DNA of 64,000 nucleotides, taken from positions 76,709,850 to 76,773,849 of the forward strand of contig CM039183.1 in NCBI GenBank assembly GCA_008360975.2, given 5' to 3'. Source of the stretch: Lichenostomus cassidix. Lineage: Eukaryota; Chordata; Aves; Passeriformes; Meliphagidae. Shown one piece after another: positions 1 to 10,183 of the stretch. Position 1 is the stretch's first letter; every line of letters starts with the position of its first letter. The notes beneath the pieces were generated by a model. That model had not been told where the DNA came from. It worked only from the letters and a program-made list of their open reading frames with translations, and searched no databases. The translations under genes and the position numbers were made by a program.

Positions 1-1149
1 AGCAAAAGGGAGTTAATTAACTGTCGTGTCCTGTTTTAGTCTCGAATCTAAGTGTTCTTATACCTTAACATGAAGCATGTCTCACCAGAAACTTTTTGAA
101 TGGCAGATTATCACTAGCATAATCGTCAGGAAAAAGCACAAAGTGTTTTTCCTGGGAGAAAGATACAGGATAAGTAGTTTTCCAAGAGTAGCTTTAGAAC
201 TTGCAGTGATACTAAATCCTCTATATTTTTGAGGTGTTTGTGTCTTTGTAAGCAACTCTTACTTGCTTACCCTGATGTGATACTTTTTCAGCAAACCATG
301 AAAGTTGCTATAAAAAATACAAAGTCACACCTGAAAGTTTAAGTTGGGTTGTAAAAGAAAATAACTGAGATATTTCAAACCTTAAATAAAATTTGGTGAA
401 TAAAGTCCACAACTAAAATTTCTGTTCTTAGGAGGTCTCCTTAAAGAGGTTTTCTCAGTATCTTTGTTAAACAATTTTCTGCCTCTCATGATTTTGGCCT
501 TTGAAAACCCTCACTTTTTAGCTGCAGTATCTTTTTATCTTCTTGTTACACTATGGAAACCTATGTTTAAATAGAAAAAATCCGTCTCCTTCAGCTCACA
601 GTTTATGACAGTCATTCCCACAGGAACTGCCAAGTGGACTTAAACCCAGCTTCTGTCTCAAGCAAATATTCAGATCTCACAAAAATGTGGCAGTAATCAC
701 AGCTGAAGTGGAAGGTGTGAAAAACTTTACAGTGGGGGAGGTTTTCCAGTTGCATTATCATGTCCAGTTTTCCAAGTACTGGCAATGAAGTCTAAAATGG
801 GGCTTTTCTTGTTCAGTATATTTAGAAACAAAAATCTATAGGCAAAACAGAGTACTGTGGAAATGTCATGTGGAAGCGGTGAGAGTGTGTTCAAATGTTG
901 TAATGTCTTATTTCCCTAACTTAGTTTTAATTACTCCTTCTCTACAATTAATCTAGCCACAATATTTAATTTTTTAGTTTTCTCCCTGTCTCTTCTCATC
1001 TTTTTCCTGTTTCTAGGGGCAAAGAACTAAAGAAATAGTCAAAGCTAATCAGAAGCATGTACCAAACATAATAATATAAATATTCGGGATAGGTTTTATG
1101 AAGATTGAAAGCAGGACCTCACTAGTACTTTATTTTCAATGCCTAAAAA

Positions 1150-1587
1150 AATTGGGATTATTCAGTCTGGAAAAGAAAAGACTTAGGGGAGACATTATTG
1201 CAGCCTTCTAGTACCTGAAGGGAGCCTACAAGAGATCTGGAGAGGGACTTTTCACAAGGGTTTGTCTGTAGTGATAGTACACTATCACACTAAAGCACAC
1301 ACTTACCACTATCACATTAAAGCCATTCACATGGGGAATGGCTTTAAACTGAAAGTGGAGAGGTTTAGATGAGATAGTAGGAAGAAATTCTTCACTGTGA
1401 GCTTGGTGAGGCACTAGAGCAGGTTGCCCAGAGAAGATGTAGATGCCCTATCTCTGAAATGCTCAATGCCAGGTTGGATGGGGCTTTGAGTAACCTGATC
1501 TAGTGAAAAGTGTCCCTGCCCATGGCAGGGGGTTAGAACTGGATGATCTCTAAAGTCCCTTCCAACACAAACCGTTCTATGATTCTA
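1150..1587 (+). mobile_element. CR1 LINE, 3'-end fragment
   Basis: This is a 5'-truncated copy of the chicken-repeat-1 non-LTR retrotransposon, oriented with its 3' end to the right. It shows the familiar order: end of the reverse-transcriptase frame, 'GGAAGAAATTCTTCACTGTG', 'GCAGGTTGCCCAGAGAAG', 'GGTTGGATGGGGCTTTGAG', and the terminal motif CCGTTCTATGATTCTA. The reading frame is broken by stops. It belongs to the same subgroup as the copy at 62830-63247. It contains an unusual stretch at about 1278-1347, absent from typical copies, that forms inverted repeats (see findings). Confidence 0.93.
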
Positions 1588-3454
1588 ATATGTTTGAATA
1601 GCCTGGCTGACTGTTATGGTCTAGGAGACAATGTGAAGGCCATATTTTCATCCTTTTAAAAATATTTCTCATTTAAAATAAATATGAAGAAAAATACCAC
1701 TTTTCTTTTGAAATGTGTATTACATTTATCATTATTTCTTACTCATAAGCCAGCCTTGTACCCAATGAATTAGATCTCTAAAAGCAGATTGTGTACTGAA
1801 ATGATAGATGTTTACAAGTCTTCAGGTGTTACAAGCTGATACTTAATTTTTAGTTCTATCACATTTTAGGAAATGTAGGTGGTTCCTTTTCTAAGATAGT
1901 CGTTGAGAATAAGTGCTGATTGTTACTACCTTTCTTCCCCCTCATTTCTAGTTTTCACAAGACTTCATATTAACTGTACTAGACAGTTTTATTTTAAATA
2001 CTATGAAGTGATTTATATTCTAAAAACATCAGTGCCACAACCTTTTCAAGTATGAAATGCCTTGAATAATGTTTTTAAGATGAAGGAATTTTACCACGGT
2101 TCTTTAATTCACTGGACTGATAATTCTTTATCATAAAGACACCCGTGTGAAAACCCAGCAGTAGTTATTCCTATGAAGTCATTGTGAATGGCTGATAGAA
2201 AGGAAGAGAGTGTGAAGAGAGTAGAAGTAGAAACAGAAAATATTGACTGGACCACCTAGAGTCTGTTGCAATTAAGGTAAGAATGCCTCGATACTATGTG
2301 CAACACAAGCACTAGGAAAAATAATTAGAAAAAACGGAAGCAGTAAAATCCTGTGTTTGGCTTTGAATATAGCCTAAATTCAGTGTAAAATAAATTATTA
2401 AAACTTATATTCCAATATGCAATCTTTTTGTGTGTAAATATCCTATGGTGATAATGACACATCTATTTTATAATTAGAGTTTATTAGAACCATAACTTTT
2501 ATTTCTGTAATTGAAGTGGGAAGTTCATCTACTCAGATTACCTGAGGGGAGGCAACCAGTCTAGACAGCAGAGAATTCCTTTTTATTTTAATCATTTACA
2601 TCCCAGTAAAATCCCCTTATTGAGTTCTGTTTTTGAGGGCTCAGAAGGATTTTTAAATTAATTCACTGTACATGCAATCAGAGAACTGGACTGAGTTGTC
2701 TGTTCTCTGAAAATAGCAACTACTAAGCTTTCAGTGCCTAACTGGAGCTTTGTTGTCAAAAGAGAGGGCTTAGGTGTTCATCCATGCTAGATGCCTGTTT
2801 CCGTAATTCTGCCTCTTTATTGCCGAGTGTTGGTGATGAGAATCATAATTCAGTCACTTCAACTGATCATAAGTATTCTGCTTTGTATATGTTACCTCTA
2901 CACTGGTTATGCGAACTTACCATTCACTTGCAATTAATTTTATGATTTTTGTTTTGAATATGCGTAAAATTTTGAGCAGTCAAAAAAGAGGAAGGAAGGG
3001 AGCAATGTTTGTAATACAATCTACTTTTTCTGTTTTGATCATATCTGTTTAGTTACTGTTTTGACAGTCCTGCTGTTTTGTTCCAGTTATGTTTGCTAAT
3101 AAGAAAAACCCTATGGAGCTATATTTTTATATTCTGTTAGATCTTGGTGTTATCCATTGGCTACTAACTTCTTTCCTTTATACATTTTTCCAATTTATTT
3201 TCAGTGGTTATTTTTAAAGGAAATACCAATAATTTAATACATGTCTCAAGCAATCTTTTTAATAGGTCTGATTCTTCAAACCATTTTTGTTCTGAGTTAA
3301 ATCAGAGCAATATTCCATTGTACCAAACAACAATATATAAAGAGTAATTATTTTCCTGCAGCACACTGTTTGTATGATTACAATTGAAATGTGCTGTACC
3401 TCACTGATGCTGAGATAAATTTTGGACACCTTTTAAAACTGCTGAATTCCTTGC

Positions 3455-3459
3455 CCTTG
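3455..3459. repeat. Target-site duplication, left copy (CCTTG)
   Basis: A 5-bp direct repeat immediately before the LTR, identical to 4538-4542. It fixes the element's left boundary at TGTCGTGG rather than at the TG two bases upstream. Confidence 0.85.
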
Positions 3460-4537
3460 TGTCGTGGTTTTGAACACTGGCCACATGCCAGGCACCCACG
3501 ACATCTACTCGCTCCGCTCTCCCCTGCCACAACTCGGCAGAGGAGAGGGGAAAAAAAATAACCACACACAAAGGGTTCATGAATTGAGATAGGTACTGGG
3601 AGATGCTCCAAGGACAGAACACGCTCCTCTTAAAATTGCAAAGTGATTTATTACTAACAGAGTTGGAGGAGGCTAATGAGAAGTAAAATAAGCCCTTAAG
3701 ACACCATTCCTGCCCCCAACCACTCCCTTCTTCCCTCTGACAGTGCAGGGGAATGGGGTGCAGGGGTTTGGTCAGTCCATCACTGAGATCTTCTCCTGCT
3801 GCTCAGGGAGAGGAGTCCTTTTTTTGCATTGCTGTGGGTCCCTCCCACAGGAGACAGTTCTCTGTGAACTTCTCCAGTGTGAGTCCCTCTCACGAGCAGC
3901 AGCCTGCCCAAACCTGCCGCAACATGAGTCCCCCCACGGGCAGACAGTCCTCCCAAACGTGGGCCCCTCGTCCACAGGGTGCAGACAGACTTCCAAGGCC
4001 AGGCTGTTCCATCTTGGGAGCAAGGCCTCTCTCTCCATCGGGACACCCGGTGGACCACAGCCTCCTTCAGGCATCCACCTGCTTTGGTGTGGGCACCTCC
4101 CCACAGGCTGTGGGTGGATCTCTGCATCCCCTGTGGACCTCATGGGCTGCAGGGGGACAACCTGCTTCCCCATGGTCTTCACCACAGCCAGCAGAGGGTT
4201 GTTGGCTCCAGTGCCTGGAGCACCTTCTCCCCTTCCTTCTCCACTGACCTTGGTGTCTCCATGTTGTTTTCCCTCACATGTCCTCACCTCCTCCTCCTTC
4301 TCTGGCTAAAAAGAACTGCGTGCTCACATTGTTTTGATTTCTTCTTAAAAGTGCTATCACAGAGGTGTTACCACCATCTCTAATCGGCCCAGCCTTGGCC
4401 AGTGGCATGTCCATTATCTTCAGAGCCATCAGAGATTGGCTCTGCTGGACATAGTGGATGCTTCCAGCAGCTTCTCACAGGAGCCATCCTTGTGGCCCCC
4501 CCCAATACCAAAAACTGAGCCAAGCAAAACTAACACA
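3460..4537 (-). mobile_element. Solo LTR of an avian ERVL-type endogenous retrovirus
   Basis: This 1078-bp element begins TGTCGTGGTTTT and ends AACACA on the + strand (TG...CA ends). It is flanked by perfect 5-bp direct repeats CCTTG at 3455-3459 and 4538-4542, as expected for an integrated LTR. The composition is much more GC-rich than the intron around it. The body resembles the family of LTRs common in neoavian genomes, with a run of degenerate hairpin-forming repeats at about 3830-4170. An AATAAA on the minus strand (3647-3652), 187 bases from that strand's 3' end, suggests transcription toward lower coordinates, antisense to RNGTT; orientation is inferred. No gag, pol or env sequence is present, so this is a solo LTR left by LTR-LTR recombination. 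Overlapping open frames in both strands (for example 188 codons at 3743-4309) reflect the lack of AT-rich stop codons, not coding. Confidence 0.9.
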
Positions 4538-4542
4538 CCTTG
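4538..4542. repeat. Target-site duplication, right copy (CCTTG)
   Basis: A 5-bp direct repeat immediately after the LTR's terminal CA, identical to 3455-3459. Confidence 0.85.
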
Positions 4543-7500
4543 TCATATATATTTTGAATATTTGAGAGATAAAAAACCCACGAAGTTTGAAAATGTATTT
4601 TTAGATTATATTATTACGCCTTTTGCCTTTTAGAAATGAAAAACTTAAGGGTCACAATTCTATGAAATTTTTAATTTCTTTAATACTTTGCTTTTAATCC
4701 TGTTTTAAAAAGGAAACTTTGTAGGAAATACGAAAAACCTTTTAGGCGATTGAATGTAGTAATAATCTTACTTGGAAACTCAAACAACGCCTTTAGATTG
4801 TTTTTCTTTAAAGCTATGCATATAAAAAAAAGCAGCATCTGTAAAACCATGGTCAGAAGAAATATGTGCCAGATCATTAATATAAAATGCAAAATATTAG
4901 ACTGCATGGTCTTCAGAAGTTGGGAGAACTAATAATGGGTTTTCATTGGAAATGCAGATGTCAGCTGTGGGTGCCTTGAATTGTCAATAATAACGTTAAA
5001 CACAGGGTAGAATATCAGGCTGAGCTTATTCTTTATTCTTCTCTCAAAATCATTAAAGCTAAGACAGTTGTGACATATGTTCTGCTCTGGCTCAGTAAGT
5101 GAAGACGTGCATGGGACGTATATCTGTGTGTGTGCTGAATTATTCATGTCTCAGGTAGAGCTCTGGGGAAGCAAATGGAGCATGCTTTGCTGGTGGGTCG
5201 CCTTCAGCCATATCTCATGGAGGAAAAGAATAAATATTCTCAGTTTATCCCGGACCATGCTGGTTATCAGCTGTGTGCAGAGCCCCAGGCATTATTTTTC
5301 TTTTTACTATAGGTGCATTGGGAAAAAAAAGTGATAAATACCAAAATCAAATATGAAGTACTTTTATGGAATTTAGTGCCTGTATAGCATGGTGTCTTTG
5401 TTGCATCCATCCAGGTAAAGGACTTTCCATGTAAGGCTTATGGAATTTGCTGAGCTGTGGCCACAAGGTAACCTTAGAGACACAGTGGAAGGGAGACAAA
5501 CCTGGAGGGTGATGGTAGATCCTCAGGGATACCTTTCTCCTTGTGGAGAGAGAGGCAGGTTGTGCAACAGAAATCATGTTATGCTTTTATCCGTGTCTCA
5601 GTGATTCCTGCCGTCTTCCTGTATGTAGTTACCTGGGATTTGAGTTACTCACCAGCTGTAGCATGAGGCTCTGACTTCAACACTGCTGTTCTCTGTGAAC
5701 TGGGTGAAGGGCAGGGACACAGCCTTACACTTTTCCAAATTCAGTCTCTTGGCACCCATTTGCAGCATTGCTAGAGGGACTGTGCTTTTGTTGGGTGGGG
5801 TTTTTTTGGTGGTGGCATTTTTTAATTTTATTGGGTTTTATCCTTTGTTTATTTTTTTTAATCTCCTTTCAGCAAATAAATTGCTTTCCCGCATCTGCTC
5901 AAGACAATGGGTATTAAATGAGCTTCAGACCTTGTTTTTTAGTGTTTTTAAACATGGATTTCTTTTTGTGGTTCTTAGGTGACTTGTTATGTATGATTTC
6001 TGTTGAGAAGTTAATTTGAAATAACCTAAGTTTAAATTTAGAAATTTTGAATCCTGGGTGGGCTTCAAAGTTCAGTAGAAATTTCATCTTACATTTTGAA
6101 GTTGTGTGGAGGATTTTGTTTAACATCAAAACCATATTTTGCAAGCCCACTCTGTGGTGTGACCTTAGTGCAATGCACAGGGTTTCAACAGGTGAAGAAA
6201 ACTCAGCTGCTTGAGGAAGAGGTGTTGATTCAAGAGATGACTCTTCTTTTAAGGCTTGTCTAAATGATATTTTGCTTTAGGATACATTTTATTTACAGTG
6301 AGAGGGAAGTGTCACTTTCTAGCATAGGTAGGAGATACATGCTACTTGTTAATTTTGTTCTACCCTTTGCTAGCACTCTTATTTTAGGTCAAAAATGTTT
6401 AGAACAGAAATTATCATGTACTTCAGTAACTATGCTCTGAGGCAGTACTGACCTTCGTCCTTCTTGGACAAGTAAGAAGTTACATACTAAAATAAAATCT
6501 CAAACATCTGAATGCTTAAATTAATAAAGCATCTTGTTGCCTTAAAACATACTATTACTTAATGCCTGAGTTTAGATCATACATGCATCAATGTCGTGGC
6601 TTTTGACAACTTTTAAATGTGTGCTTTATAAACTAAATAATCTCTTCCTGTTTTTGTCAAGGTCTCTGAATTATTTATTGCAGCCTACATTACCCTCCTA
6701 CTAATTTGATAAAAGCTAGAATTTTATCACTTCAAGATTTTGGATATGTCTGGGATAAATGTGTTGTATATTAGCAGCATTTTTTGTAATTATGGGAAAT
6801 GTCTAATCACAAAGAAAGAGCCACTCTCCTCCAATATTGCTTTTATTCAGTATGCCCTTGAGTCAAATTCAATGGTGTGCCAATTTTCTTATTGCTAATA
6901 CCCAGTGCTTTTGTGAGAATGAAATACTCTTTGACTTCCTAGTTTACTAGTCGGATGAAGAAGTAGCATTGTCTGTATTTTCCTGTCTCATATAATCTTA
7001 TGTCAACCTAGCTTTGACCTTTATGTGATGGAACCCAGTTGTAATATACCCTTCTGCTTAACAAGCTTTAAAATAGAAATATATGATTGGCAGAACAGCA
7101 GGAAATAATTAGTTCCAAGTAGATGAGAAGAGTGAAAGGAATATTTAAAGGAAAAGAAAGTGATTCAGCTGGTTTATGGTGCATATGAAGTTGCCTCAGC
7201 TTTTAATTTAACTGTTAAGTGATGGAAATAAATTTAAATCACTGTACAAAAACATTTTTCAATGTGTTATTGTAAAAAAAAGCTTTCTAAATTACTGCTT
7301 ATTGGCTTATTGGAAGCTCAAATATATGAAATATTAATTAGTTAATTTGCTCTTTCAGACCTCCTAATAAAATGTGGCTGAATGGAAAAGGTACTGTAGG
7401 AAAGAGAGCATGTGCACTATGTCCTGCTGAAATGTACCTAAAGAATTATGGTGTTCTTTGAAGTAATAAAAAATATATGTACACATTTCCCAGGAAAGAA

Positions 7501-7617
7501 TTATTAGGTCAGTTGTTACAGGGTTTTAGATGTGTTTTTTGTGTTCTTATTCGATGTGCAAACCACGACAAGCTCAGTCACTGTATAGATGAGTATTCAA
7601 GTATGCTATACAGGAGG

Positions 7618-7668
7618 GGAGAAAAAAAATGGAAAGAAAGGAAGTAGGAAGGAAAGAAAGACAGAAGT
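7618..7668. repeat. Purine-rich low-complexity tract
   Basis: A run of G and A on the + strand (GGGGAGAAAAAAAATGG followed by GGAAA/GAAAG-type repeats) broken by only a few pyrimidines. Confidence 0.8.
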
Positions 7669-9569
7669 AAATATTGTTTTTCCAGCATTTTGTCTGTGGC
7701 ACTTCAAAATCTGTAGATTATGCTGCTGTATTCTGTGACAAATTAATAAAGAGTGAACCACTCTCCTGGCCCTTGGAATTTTCCATGCTCTAATTTCCTA
7801 TTAATTTGAACGGCTCTTTACTAGTAACACCTTCATGTTGGAAAGGAAGAGAGCACTGAAGGCAACAGTAACAGCCAGCTAAGCTTTCTTCTTCAGGAGC
7901 ACGGATCAGTGAGCAGGGGTTAGGAGACATTTCACCCATGGTATCTGTCACAGACTTTTTGTTTTATGCTTCCCCCCAGAGTGATGGTGGCTGTGCTGCC
8001 TGCTCTTACATAGAGTGAAGCAGAGTCCTAAAAGAAAGTGGCTGTGAATTACAGGTGGTATGGGAGCAATGCATAATTCTTAAAGCTGTTGCTGTGAACA
8101 ACTGAGGACTTTTGATAGAGGTCTAGTAGGATCTAATGCTAGCAAAGAAATATAAGACAAACTTAATGCCCCTTTGGGAGCAGGAATTGACAAAGGTTTT
8201 GGTGAAAGCCAGTATGAGTTTAGAAAGAACTGATTAAATTCATGTTGGTCTAAAATGGGCACTCTGTTTTTCTCCTAATTGAGATACCAGTTCAGATAAT
8301 ACTTACTCTTTGCCTCGTCAGAAAGTCATTTTGCCATTTATTTTCTTGGCATTCTTTCCAGTTGGCCAGTTCAGATCCTCTCTGATGCATGTTGGAGCAG
8401 CAGTTTTTTCCTTCTAGCTGCATTTAGTACAGGAGATGCATGGTTGCTGCTTCTCCTGCCCAGCTATACTGTTGCTATTGATGATTTAAGTCCCACGTCT
8501 TCCTAGTTTCTTTTGCTCATTGTTTTCAATTTTTGAAGAATTCTGATTTGCAAACCAAGGCTTTATGAGCTTATTCCCTGTAGGCCATGAAAGGAATGGG
8601 TTTTGAAATTGTTTTCTTGTGTGAATGGGGTAGCAAAATGAGGGATGATCTCATGTAAATAACTTTCAGTGCTGTATCAGTCTTTTAACAGTGCAAATCT
8701 ACGAGTTTTGTGTCTTACTGCTGTGAAAGTGGCACCTCTGATTGAAAGGAGCCTTAGAATTTATTGGTTGACAGTTGCTTGTTTTGTTCTAGTGATATCC
8801 ATAGCATGTTTTCCTCATATCTAACGTACCAAATATAATAAACCCCATTACAAGCCGTTACTAATGTGACAAATGCACATTTTGAACACTCATACTGATC
8901 TGGTGCAATGCACCAAATGTATAAAGAACAATATAAAGCTGCTGTTTTATTTCAGATCTTGAAAGGTCAGAGTATGCTGCTGAGGCTTAGCACAGGGCTT
9001 TTACTGCCTTTTTGTGACTGAGCCATCAAATATCTTGCAGGTTTTTGTAGCCATTGTTTATTGGCACATTTCCAACTGCACCTATTTTTCTATTTTCTAT
9101 GGCAGAAAAAGGAACATTAATTAATGTTTCTTTCTTTCAATATATTGCACTTGGAGCAGGGAGTTCACTTAACTGTAAATTTCATTGTTGCTTTGTCATT
9201 AAAAGTATTGTGAATAAAATGAGCTAAATGACTTCAGAGGAAAGCTGTTTGGAAAAGTATGTAGCTTTCATATAAAAGCTATAATTAAGGAATGTTTAAA
9301 TTACTTTACTTAACTTTAAAGGTTTTTTTTAAATTTAATTCACACATGCTTGAATGCATATTACAGGTTTCTAGCTTTCTGTGAACTTTGATTTGATTAA
9401 ACCTCTTACAGCCTGAGAAAAATGCTTGAAAACCACACAATTGTGAAAAATTTAGTGATTTTATAATACTTTTATTTATCTGTAGGATTCTATATATTGT
9501 GTTAGGAAAACTTAGATTGTTCAAATAATTTGTTGTTCGATTTTAATACTGATTTTTGTAACTTTGCAG

Positions 9570-9734
9570 GGACAGCCTGTTGGAGACTGTGATTTTAATG
9601 TTCGACTTGCATGTATAGAGAAAGAGATAATATTTCCGCGACATGAAAAGATGAAAAGTGGTCTTATCGACAAAGCACAGGAACCTTTCGGTGTTCGAAA
9701 CAAACCATTTTTCGACATTTACACTTCCAGAAAG
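9570..9734 (+). CDS. RNGTT: mRNA capping enzyme (RNGTT), internal coding exon, guanylyltransferase domain
   Basis: RNGTT is the bifunctional nuclear enzyme that removes the 5' gamma-phosphate from nascent RNA polymerase II transcripts and transfers GMP from GTP to make the cap. This exon is 165 bp, 55 codons, phase 0 at both ends. The translation begins [13 protein letters not shown] and ends FFDIYTSRK. It matches mammalian RNGTT residues of about 369-423, between guanylyltransferase motifs IIIa and IV, with a handful of substitutions against the human protein as I remember it (for example Tyr where human has Cys in FFDI-TSRK). It is preceded by TTGCAG and followed by the donor GTAAGC at 9735. 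The open frame runs on into the intron past the donor, but similarity stops exactly at the splice site. Identification rests on recognising the protein sequence; I am very sure of it. Confidence 0.96.
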
Positions 9735-10154
9735 GTAAGCTTGATTTCAGTTGTTTCGTGCTGCGGTACTGGAGGCAGAAAAACAGTGGTAGGTAAAGAT
9801 TTTCCCTCAATATTTTTGTTGTCTCTTCTAGTGAGTTGTTCAGCTAACCAAATGTTCAGCAATGGTTGTGGGGTGATCGGCAACTTGGGATATTCTGAAA
9901 AGTGGTGTTTTTTTGTTTTATTACTTATCTCAGACTTTTAAAAAAAGTTTTTTAACATATCAATAAATCTGAAGTACCAGGTAAAACTTTAAGGACATTA
10001 CAATCTGCATTTGAGATGGTTGTGTTTTAAATGCAGTTCAGTCAACAATTTTTTGCCCTGTTGTGTTACCACCACCTTAAAAACATATTTGAGATAAGAA
10101 TATCTATACACTTTTAATATAATGGGATATTTGGGTTTGGTGTGGCTTCTTTGG

Positions 10155-10183
10155 TTTTTTTTTTTTCTTGGGGTTTTTTTTTT
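10155..10183. repeat. T homopolymer pair
   Basis: Twelve Ts (10155-10166) and ten Ts (10174-10183) separated by CTTGGGG. This is simple low-complexity sequence. Confidence 0.85.

Larger units (their letters stand above)
1..9569 (+). other. RNGTT: RNGTT intron (3' part of an upstream intron)
   Basis: This stretch lies upstream of the first RNGTT exon in the window and ends with a consensus acceptor (pyrimidine-rich run, then TTGCAG) at 9564-9569. It is AT-rich sequence with stop codons in all frames. It contains one CR1 fragment and one solo LTR, listed separately. Between 1588 and 3454, and from 4543 to 9569, I see only unremarkable intronic sequence with short T-rich and A-rich runs. The preceding coding exon, expected to encode guanylyltransferase motif IIIa, is not in the window, so the 5' end of this intron is unknown. 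Confidence 0.85.

Noticed and set aside
3743..4309. Overlapping long open frames on both strands (up to 188 codons)
   Set aside because: They lie wholly inside the solo LTR, occur in several frames and both strands at once, and show no protein similarity. High GC and few stop codons explain them.
9735..9941. Extension of the 9570 exon frame past its donor
   Set aside because: Similarity to RNGTT stops exactly at GTAAGC and resumes at 26680; the extra open codons are intronic.
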